From contig OZ037861.1 of NCBI GenBank assembly GCA_964035575.1, positions 682,001 through 746,000 on the forward strand: DNA of 64,000 nucleotides, in the 5' to 3' direction. Positions 20,876 to 29,473 of the stretch are shown here, one piece after another. Below the pieces are notes generated by a model. That model did not search any database. It was not told where the DNA came from and worked only from the letters and a program-made list of their open reading frames with translations. Made by a program: the position numbers and the translations under genes. Numbering within the stretch: the stretch's first letter is position 1; each line of letters starts with the position of its first letter. The DNA is from Rhynchopus sp. YZ270_cl-10 (taxonomy: Eukaryota; Euglenozoa; Diplonemea; Diplonemida; Diplonemidae).

Positions 20876-21330
20876 TTGGAAGTGCTTCTGCAACAACGTG
20901 GCGTTTGCCCCGCATGATTCCAAGCACAGCGCAGGTCTCTGTCCGGCCATGTGGTCAGACCCTGCAGTGTGTCGCGTCTTGATTGATGCAGGGGCAGACT
21001 TACATACGAAAGATGAGAACGAGTGTCGCCTCTGCACACTGCTTGCGTTTTAGGAGGACTTGACGTTGTGAAGATGTTGATTGAAGCAGGTGTGTAGGTG
21101 CGTGCCGCAAATAACGAAGGATGTACGTGTCTTTCCCCTGCGCGTATTGTGCCTGCTGCAAGCTGCTTGTCACATGCTGCTGTTGTCGATGTTGTGCTCA
21201 TCAATCTCTTCACACATCCGGCTGTAAATGACGAAATGGATGTAGGACTACGTGGTTGGGGATCCATCCCGGTGCAGCTGTCATGTGAGAGTGTACCAAG
21301 GTACACTTGACGAGAGGGCTGTTGTATTTC
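20876..21330 (+). pseudogene. Relic of an ankyrin-repeat gene
   Basis: The sequence aligns with the middle of the ankyrin genes at 49675-59526: TGGAAGTGCTTCTGCAACAA, then CCGGCCATGTGGTCAGACCC, then GATTGATGCAGGGGCAGAC and GTGAAGATGTTGATTGAAGC. Stops and frame changes interrupt it, and the repeats beyond the second are lost. It shows that the ankyrin family once extended to, or was copied to, this locus about 29 kb from the present array. Confidence 0.75.
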
Positions 21331-21846
21331 TAGCGCTTCTGTCCTCAGTGGTCTTCCTGAACACCTACGCAATTGAGAAGCTAGAAAGCGTCTAGAAAGC
21401 GTTCACTTTGCAGCAGTTGTCGAGGCTGTGTGGAGACTAGCTAAAAAAGGTGGGAAGGGAAGAAAAAGAAATTGTGGGTTACAAGGTGGGGTTTTGTCTT
21501 TTTTGGGAGGGAGTAACAGAGTGAGGTGGTCGAGTTTGTTGGGATGGGTTGAACCCTGTTGCTGGAGTGCAGGTCTTTCTTTTCGTTTTCTTGCAACAGA
21601 CTAATGTGACATTGCTAGCCACGGATCTCCAACGGTTCACTGTGGGGGATACATAAACAAATAAAAACAATAAGTACACAAAAATATCAAACAAAAAAAG
21701 TTTATTTTTGTTTCACTTCAAAACAACCCCCAATTCCCTAAATAATCAACAACCAGCCCCCCTTTCTTTTACACGAGTCACAAAACTGGCAGCCTCAGTG
21801 GTGAACGTCAAATCTAAACATGCTGCAGGTTTCTGGTTACCGTGAT
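21331..21846 (+). repeat. Duplicated gene-end/gene-start segment, copy 1
   Basis: About 515 bp matching 24583-25090. It holds the 3' end of the LRR gene (CTTCCTGAACACCTACGCAA), its downstream spacer and the first codons of the DUF4326 gene (CATGCTGCAGGTTTCTGGTT). The duplication supplied the start region of the chimeric gene at 21820. Confidence 0.85.
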
Positions 21847-24618
21847 TTGCCTGTTGCGAACGTGCAGAGGTTGGCGCTTGTTGTGCCTGTGGTTGTGCAG
21901 GGGTTGGATGGAGCGGTACACAATGTTGAGGTGGGTGTGGATGACACGGGCAGGGACTTGCGTCGGAAGGTGGCGTCTGCAGTGGGGTTGCCTGAAGACA
22001 GCTTCAACATGATTTTCAGAGCTGAATCGACTGCAGGAGGGGTTCTTGCCGAGCACCTCCACGAGGTGACCCCGGGCAACGCAGTGGACTGCGGCAAAGA
22101 CTCGGAAGAAAAAAGGCAAATTTTTGTGCGAACGCTTACTGGAAAGACAGTGACAGTGGACGTCAGCGACACGGACTCGGTGGCTGACCTGAAGGCGGCA
22201 GTGCGTGTGAAGACAGGTGGACGCAGGGACGTGCACCGCCTTACCATCAACGGGAGGGACATGAGCGACAAGGAGTCGCTCCGGATGTGCAGGACGCACT
22301 GCAACGTGTGGGAGCTGGGTAGGCTAAGGGGAGGAAGCAGCGGTGATGCCCCGGAGGCCATGGACGACACCCCCACATTCGAGGTACCCGACATCAAGGC
22401 AACGAACACCACCACCCAGCTGTACGACCTCAGACCAATCCCACCACACGCAACGAAGCAGGACTGTTTCGCTACACTGAAGGCGATGCAGTGGGAGGGG
22501 GCGCGGGTGGTGACGCTACTCAAGAAGGGCAGAACGGGGGAAAAGACCCTTGTGGTGCGCGCAGAGACTCAGCCTCCACACCGCAGCATCAAGTGGGAGA
22601 ACCTACTGGTAGCAATCTTCCCTTCAGAAGCAAGAGAGAAAGAGGATGCTAGCACCACCACCGCCACCACCGCCACCACCACCACCATCTCCAAGCACGC
22701 CCCCGAGAGAGTACCCGACCCCACGGAGAGGAATCGCAAGGTTAAATACACCCTTGCAGAGTTCAGGCAGGAATACGGGGAAAGCAAAGGCACACTTCTC
22801 TTCGAGAAAGGCACACAGCTGGAGCTGGCATGGCTGCAGCGCATAGAGAAAGGGTCCCATCACCAACGGCCCCCCGCCACACCCCAGAACCCCAACCCGC
22901 TGCGGCCTGCACAGCTGCAGTACGGGACGTTGTCGAAGTGTGCACAGCACCCAGAGCACCCACTGTGCGTTGTTTGTGAAGACCCTGCGTGTGGTGAAGC
23001 GTTGATCTGCTTGCGCTGTGAGAAGTCTGGGGCACATGCGGGACACAAGACTGTTGACATCACGGACTACATGAAACGCCAGCGCAAGGCCGTCCTCTCA
23101 CGCGCGGCAGCCTTGACAGCACAGCGGACTGCTGCAGAGGAGAAGTGCCGTGTGCTTGAGGCACTCCCACCCACGGAGGACAGGTACAAAGACCTTCTCC
23201 TGCAGACACACGTCGAGCACCTCGTGATGTGTGAGGATGTGTCGCGCAGCGAAGTCATGTGTGAGGAGGAGCTGGCACGGAGCTTCCTCACACAAGCACT
23301 CAGTCGTGAAGGGGAGGTGTGTGCGCTGAAGACGTTTGTTGCGAAGGCAGGAGACATGATTGCTGAGTGCGAGGCGGTGTGCCAGCTTGGGGACGACCAG
23401 GTGCTGCGCGCGGTCACAGAGTCGCAGGCCGTTGTGCGGAGTATCGACAGCATGGCAGCGAGTGGAGACCGCCACTGCCTTGTGGGTGCTCCACACCCAC
23501 GCGCAACGTTTTCCCTGAAGTTGCCTGTTTCCAACGTGCAGAGGTTGGCGCTTGTTGTGCCTGTGGTTGTGCAGGGGTTGGATGGAACGGTACACAATGT
23601 TGAGGTGGGTGTGGATGACACGGGCAGGGACTTGCGTCGGAAGGTGGCGTCTGCAGTGGGGTTGCCTGAAGACAGCTTCAACATGATTTTCAGAGCTGAA
23701 TCGATTGCAAGAGGACAGGACGTGGCGCAGTTGATGGGACACTTAGTTATTCTGACGGAGGCCAACACACAGACAAGGAAGTGGGATGCCATTGCAGCGC
23801 TTTGTGCGTTGGGTGAGACCACACGTACGGAAGAGAGGTTGAGGCAGGTGACCGTTCGAGGCAGTAATCCTGAGGTGGCTTGCTTGCTGCTGCAGGCAGG
23901 AGTTGCGACTGTGATTCCAGACGAATTCTTCTCGTGTACTGCAGTTACATGCATTGACATCAGTTACGCATCTGATGTGGCTGTGATTGGTGACGACTTT
24001 CTTAACAAATGTACGTCTTTGACCACACTCGACCTCAGTGGATTGCAAGGTGTCACCACGATTGGCGACTCGTGCCTCGCCTGGTGTCCATTGTTGTCGA
24101 CAGTTGATTTGAGTGTATTAGAAGGTGTCACCACGATTGGTGACCAGTTCCTCCGCGAGTGTATATCTTTGACCACACTCGACCTGAGTGGATTCCAACG
24201 CGTCACCTCGATTGGCAACGAGTTTCTCTACGGGTGTATGTCATTGTCGACAGTGGACCTGAGTGGATTGCAAGGTGTCACCACAATTGGTGACTACTTC
24301 CTCGCCTGGTGTCCATCATTGTCGACAGTTGATCTAAGTGGATTGCAAGCTGTCACCACAATTGGTGACGAGTTTCTTGCCTTGTGTCCATCACTGTTAA
24401 CCGTTGATCTGAGTGGTTTACAAAGTGTCACCACGATTGGTGACTCGTGCCTCTACGGGTGTATATCACTGTCGACAGTTGATCTGCGTGCATTGCAAGG
24501 TGTCACCACGATTGGTGAGGGCTTCTTCGATGACTGCGTATCGTTGAAGAGCTTGCATGGAAAGGACAAGTGCAGCGCTGCTGTCCTCAGTGCTCTTCCT
24601 GAACACCTACGCAATTGA
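21820..24618 (+). CDS. Chimeric ubiquitin / B-box / LRR protein, 932 aa
   Basis: Residues 1-10 match the DUF4326 gene start at 25063. Domains in order: a degenerate ubiquitin-like unit (about 13-67); a recognisable ubiquitin domain (100-172) starting QIFVRTLTGKTVTVDV and ending RLRGG; an unassigned region with a Thr tract (173-365); B-box type 2 (C374, H377, C383, C386, C391, C397, C400, H406, H409); coiled coil (about 415-545); a second copy of the degenerate ubiquitin-like unit (about 570-632); then seven LRRs of 25 residues (about 710-910), pattern TIGD-x-L-x2-C-x-SL-x-TVDLSGLQ-x-VT, of the BspA type. The ubiquitin ends in RLRGG followed by Ser, so deubiquitinases might cut there. There is no signal peptide, membrane segment or RING. 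The frame is intact throughout. A role as ubiquitin-linked scaffold is inference. Confidence 0.8.
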   Translation: MLQVSGYRDLPVANVQRLALVVPVVVQGLDGAVHNVEVGVDDTGRDLRRKVASAVGLPEDSFNMIFRAESTAGGVLAEHLHEVTPGNAVDCGKDSEEKRQIFVRTLTGKTVTVDVSDTDSVADLKAAVRVKTGGRRDVHRLTINGRDMSDKESLRMCRTHCNVWELGRLRGGSSGDAPEAMDDTPTFEVPDIKATNTTTQLYDLRPIPPHATKQDCFATLKAMQWEGARVVTLLKKGRTGEKTLVVRAETQPPHRSIKWENLLVAIFPSEAREKEDASTTTATTATTTTISKHAPERVPDPTERNRKVKYTLAEFRQEYGESKGTLLFEKGTQLELAWLQRIEKGSHHQRPPATPQNPNPLRPAQLQYGTLSKCAQHPEHPLCVVCEDPACGEALICLRCEKSGAHAGHKTVDITDYMKRQRKAVLSRAAALTAQRTAAEEKCRVLEALPPTEDRYKDLLLQTHVEHLVMCEDVSRSEVMCEEELARSFLTQALSREGEVCALKTFVAKAGDMIAECEAVCQLGDDQVLRAVTESQAVVRSIDSMAASGDRHCLVGAPHPRATFSLKLPVSNVQRLALVVPVVVQGLDGTVHNVEVGVDDTGRDLRRKVASAVGLPEDSFNMIFRAESIARGQDVAQLMGHLVILTEANTQTRKWDAIAALCALGETTRTEERLRQVTVRGSNPEVACLLLQAGVATVIPDEFFSCTAVTCIDISYASDVAVIGDDFLNKCTSLTTLDLSGLQGVTTIGDSCLAWCPLLSTVDLSVLEGVTTIGDQFLRECISLTTLDLSGFQRVTSIGNEFLYGCMSLSTVDLSGLQGVTTIGDYFLAWCPSLSTVDLSGLQAVTTIGDEFLALCPSLLTVDLSGLQSVTTIGDSCLYGCISLSTVDLRALQGVTTIGEGFFDDCVSLKSLHGKDKCSAAVLSALPEHLRN

Positions 24619-25090
24619 GAAGCTAGAAAGCATTCACTTTGCAGCAGTTGTCGAGGCTGTGGTGGGAGACTAGCTAAAAAGGGTGGGAAGGAAAGAAAAA
24701 GAAGTTGTGGATTACATGGAGGGGGTTTGTCTTTTTTTTGGGGGGACAACAGAGTGAGGTGGTCGAGTTTGTTGGGAAGGGTTGAACCCTGTTGCTGGAG
24801 TGCAGGTCTTTCTTTTCGTTTTCTTGCAACAGACTAATGTGACATTGCTAGCCACGGCCACCAACGGTTCACTGGAGGGGGATACAGAAAGCAAATACAA
24901 ACAATAAAGATAACAAAAATATCAAACAAAAAAAAAAGGTTATTTCTGTTTCACTTCAAAACAACCCCCAATTCCCTAAATAATCAACAACCAGCCCCCC
25001 CTTCTTTTACACAAATAACTCACTCCCTAATGGCAGCCTCAGTGGTGAACGTCCGCAAAAACATGCTGCAGGTTTCTGGTTACCGTGATT
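24583..25090 (+). repeat. Duplicated gene-end/gene-start segment, copy 2
   Basis: Source-like counterpart of 21331-21846, lying in natural context between the LRR gene end and the DUF4326 gene. It contains AATAAA-like signals near 24904. Confidence 0.85.
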
Positions 25091-25455
25091 TGGAGCATTG
25101 GCTGGAGGACCCAAACCACGTGTACGTTGGGCGGGACATGACACGGTACGTGCCGGGCGCTGTGGGGAGTGTGTGGGGTAATCCATTTCCTTCTGCGAAG
25201 CACGGGTTGGAGGAATGTCTGAGACGTTACGAGGAGCACATTGTGCACTCCGGACACGACCTGGAGCAGCTTAGGGGGAAGGTCCTCGGGTGCTGGTGCA
25301 AGCCAAACGCATGCCATGGGGACGTGCTTGTCCGTCTGTTGGAGAAGTCGGCATCTGCTACTACGTCCACCACCACCACCACCACACCAACGCACGAGAC
25401 ACCCCCAGATGCCCAAGTTGCACCGAAAAAGAAAAAAAAGTCGAGGCTTCAATAA
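25030..25455 (+). CDS. DUF4326-domain protein, 141 aa
   Basis: Residues about 30-105 fit DUF4326: HVYVGR, SVWGNPF, L-x-GK-x-LGCWC and ACHGDVL. The two Cys of CWC and the Cys-His of CHGD are the conserved core, possibly a metal or catalytic site; the family has no assigned activity that I can rely on. The C-terminus is Thr-rich, then Lys-rich (KKKKKS). The ATG at 25030 gives MAASVVNV; an internal ATG at 25063 begins MLQVSGYRD and is the one preserved in the chimeric neighbour. AATAAA occurs at about 25488. Confidence 0.8.
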   Translation: MAASVVNVRKNMLQVSGYRDLEHWLEDPNHVYVGRDMTRYVPGAVGSVWGNPFPSAKHGLEECLRRYEEHIVHSGHDLEQLRGKVLGCWCKPNACHGDVLVRLLEKSASATTSTTTTTTPTHETPPDAQVAPKKKKKSRLQ

Positions 25456-25516
25456 TGGAGGTGGGAAGAGAGTGACGATACAGCAAAAATAAAGTATTTT
25501 GTTTCCCCCTTTTTTT

Positions 25517-25631
25517 CAGATGCCAACCTCGAAATGGATTGTAGGACTGTATGGTCGGGGTGTCCACCGCCCTGGTACATCCGGTCATACCAAAGGTACG
25601 CTGTTCACGAGAGGGCTTTGTATTTCAAGCC
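25517..25631 (+). repeat. Dispersed repeat family 2, copy a
   Basis: From CAGATGCCAACCTCGAAATG to TGTTCACGAGAGGGCTTTGTATTTCAAG (end about 25631). Other copies or parts: 36853-36953, 40580-40650 (left part), 44494-44551 (right part), 59766-59788 (right end) and perhaps 21298-21330. The right end is often followed by T-rich DNA, and several copies lie upstream of genes. It may be a short non-autonomous element. Confidence 0.65.
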
Positions 25632-26281
25632 TACTTTTTTTGTTTTTGTTTTTGTTTTTGTTTTTGCAGTGTGTCTGGGCCGGTCAAATGACACACTCAA
25701 AACTTTCTTTTTTTTTTGTTTTTGTTTTTGTGTTTGTATTTGTATCCCAACAAAAACAAAACAAAGTCTTATCAGCACGACTGATCAACACCCTTAGTGC
25801 CTGCACTGTTTTCAGAACAACATTCTTTTCAAAGCAACCCTCCCCCTCTAGCCTTCCCCGGGTGTGGCAATCAAAAGTAAAGAAGTATGTACGTGCACAG
25901 TGAGGTGTCTTCATATTCCCCTCTGTCTTTTGTCGCCAAGGTGCCTAATCATCAACATTTCACGAAATCTTACCAGCAGAAATTTTGTTTTGATTTTTTC
26001 ACCCCCCCACAGTTTTTTTTTCTCGTGTTGCTTTAACGAACCAACTGAAGTACCCCCTCCCCACCTCCCTTCTTTCTCTAATCCTACTCACCGATTCCAC
26101 ACACGGTGGAAAAGGGCAACTTAAAAAGAGGCGGGGTCTCGACTCCCCCTTCACCACGTATAACCTTCCACATGTGGGACGTGTGATTTTCCATACGTGG
26201 AAATCATACGTGTGTTTATTTTTTTTTCCAATATTTCCCTGAGGACCGTAGGGGCTGCAACTTAAATTTTTTGCCTGAGGC

Positions 26282-26322
26282 GCCATTTTCATTTTTTGCT
26301 CAAAAAATGAAAATGGCGCAAA
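26282..26322. repeat. Perfect hairpin with GCGCCATTTTCATTTT arms
   Basis: GCGCCATTTTCATTTTTTG and CAAAAAATGAAAATGGCGC face each other across a very short loop. The half-motif AAAAATGGCGCC recurs upstream of the ankyrin genes (about 49325, 52130, 57480) and at 26391, so it belongs to a dispersed family. Confidence 0.75.
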
Positions 26323-26390
26323 ACGTGTTTTGTTGAGTGACTCTGGTGTAAAAAGCAGCATTCTTACACCGTAACCGAATTTTTTTTCGC

Positions 26391-26665
26391 CTGCGGCGCC
26401 ATTTTATATTATTTTTTTGCTCCGCAAAAAAATAGAGTTTACAGTGTCTTTGGGAATCCCCTTGCATTTTGCAGCCAAATAAAATGCAACTTGACGCTGC
26501 AAAAAGTTTACCTTTTTTTAACCCACCATTGCAACGGCCCCTGCTTCTTGAAGACGTATTGATTTTGTACGGTTACGCTCCACTAAGGTGCAAGACCAAG
26601 CTCCGTTGATAAAGAATCTCGCAAAATTGACCCGCTTCTCCACTCTGTGGCTACGACAACTGCAT
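26391..26665 (+). repeat. Dispersed repeat family 3, copy a, next to the (ACC)n array
   Basis: About 275 bp with GGAATCCCCTTGCATTTTGC and CGTATTGATTTTGTACGGTT. A second copy (43077-43347) has the same order of blocks. Copy a directly precedes the (ACC)n array, and copy b directly follows the 8-bp satellite. Confidence 0.85.
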
Positions 26666-26680
26666 TTTTCCCGCTTACAA

Positions 26681-29250
26681 CCACCAACCACCAACCACCA
26701 ACCACCAACCACCAACCACCAACCACCACCACCACCACCACCACCACCACCACCACCACCACCACCACCACCACCACCACCACCACCACCACCACCACCA
26801 CCACCACCACCACCACCACCACCACCACCACCACCACCACCACCACCACCACCACCACCACCACCACCACCACCACCACCACCACCACCACCACCACCAC
26901 CACCACCACCACCACCACCACCACCACCACCACCACCACCACCACCACCACCACCACCACCACCACCACCACCACCACCACCACCACCACCACCACCACC
27001 ACCACCACCACCACCACCACCACCACCACCACCACCACCAACCACCAACCACCACCACCACCACCACCACCACCACCACCACCACCACCACCACCACCAC
27101 CACCACCACCACCACCACCACCACCACCACCACCACCACCACCACCACCACCACCACCACCACCACCACCAACCACCAACCACCACCACCACCACCACCA
27201 CCACCACCACCACCACCACCACCACCACCACCACCACCACCACCACCACCACCACCACCACCACCACCACCACCACCACCACCACCACCACCACCACCAC
27301 CACCACCACCACCACCACCACCACCACCACCACCACCACCACCACCACCACCACCACCACCACCACCACCACCACCACCACCACCACCACCACCACCACC
27401 ACCACCACCACCACCACCACCACCACCACCACCACCACCACCACCACCACCACCACCACCACCACCACCACCACCACCACCACCACCACCACCACCACCA
27501 CCACCACCACCACCACCACCACCACCACCACCACCACCACCAACCACCAACCACCACCACCACCACCACCACCACCACCACCACCACCACCACCACCACC
27601 ACCACCACCACCACCACCACCACCACCACCACCACCACCACCACCACCACCACCACCACCACCACCACCACCACCACCACCACCACCACCACCACCAACC
27701 ACCAACCACCACCACCACCACCAACCACCACCACCACCACCACCACCACCACCACCACCACCACCACCACCACCACCACCACCACCACCACCACCACCAC
27801 CACCACCACCACCACCACCACCACCACCAACCACCAACCACCACCACCACCACCAACCACCACCACCACCACCACCACCACCACCACCACCACCACCACC
27901 ACCACCACCACCACCACCACCACCACCACCACCACCACCACCACCACCACCACCACCACCACCACCACCACCAACCACCACCACCACCACCACCACCACC
28001 ACCACCAACCACCAACCACCACCACCACCACCACCACCACCACCACCACCACCACCACCACCACCACCACCACCACCAACCACCAACCACCAACCACCAC
28101 CACCACCACCACCACCACCAACCACCAACCACCACCACCACCACCACCACCACCACCACCACCACCACCACCACCACCACCACCACCACCACCACCACCA
28201 CCACCACCACCACCACCACCACCACCACCACCACCACCACCACCACCACCAACCACCAACCACCACCACCACCACCAACCACCACCACCACCACCACCAC
28301 CACCACCACCACCACCACCACCACCACCACCACCACCACCACCACCACCACCACCACCACCACCACCACCACCACCACCACCACCACCACCACCACCACC
28401 ACCACCACCACCACCACCACCACCACCACCACCACCACCACCACCACCACCAACCACCAACCACCACCACCACCACCAACCACCACCACCACCACCACCA
28501 CCACCACCACCACCACCACCACCACCACCACCACCACCACCACCACCACCACCACCACCACCACCACCACCACCACCACCACCACCACCACCACCACCAC
28601 CAACCACCAACCACCACCACCACCACCAACCACCACCACCACCACCACCACCACCACCACCACCACCACCACCACCACCACCACCACCACCACCACCACC
28701 ACCACCACCACCACCACCACCACCACCACCACCACCACCACCACCACCACCAACCACCAACCACCACCACCACCACCAACCACCACCACCACCACCACCA
28801 CCACCACCACCACCACCACCACCACCACCACCACCACCACCACCACCACCACCACCACCACCACCACCACCACCACCACCACCACCACCAACCACCAACC
28901 ACCACCACCACCACCAACCACCACCACCACCACCACCACCACCACCACCACCACCACCACCACCACCACCACCACCACCACCACCACCACCACCACCACC
29001 ACCACCACCACCACCACCACCACCACCACCACCAACCACCAACCACCAACCACCACCACCAACCACCACCACCACCACCACCACCACCACCACCACCACC
29101 ACCACCACCACCACCACCACCACCACCACCACCACCACCACCACCACCACCACCAACCACCAACCACCACCACCACCACCAACCACCACCACCACCACCA
29201 CCACCACCACCACCACCACCACCACCACCACCACCACCACCACCACCACC
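26681..29250. repeat. (ACC)n microsatellite, about 2.57 kb, with regular AACC interruptions
   Basis: Nearly pure ACC triplets, broken by CCAACCACCAACC interruptions roughly every 100-200 bp. Interruption pairs recur in a fixed pattern (AACCACCAACC, then (ACC)5-6, then AACC), implying a higher-order unit of about 130-180 bp in the right half. Very long frames cross it on both strands (poly-Pro, His or Thr; poly-Gly, Val or Trp on minus) and are not genes. It sits 220 bp upstream of the gene at 29474. Confidence 0.97.
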
Positions 29251-29473
29251 CTATCAAAGCCTACACAAAAAACACTACCACCCCCTCTCTCCTCCCCACC
29301 CCATGCCCCCTACGGCGTGAGGAGAGAGACTAGCATACGACACAAAAAAACACCTCCCTCACCTCCTTCACCAACTTTCCCTCTTGCGTCCTCTTCGCCT
29401 CTTTCTTTTTCCCTTATACTCCGCTATCTTCACACTCTCTTTTTCCATTTCTCTCTTTTTTCCTTTTTGAGCG

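Larger units (their letters stand above)
25456..26390. other. Spacer with dispersed repeats, no gene seen
   Basis: Contains a dispersed-repeat copy (25517-25631), T-rich microsatellite-like sequence, an ACGTGG-type short dyad near 26170-26200 and a strong hairpin (26282-26322). Open frames are short and Phe/Pro-rich. Confidence 0.5.
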
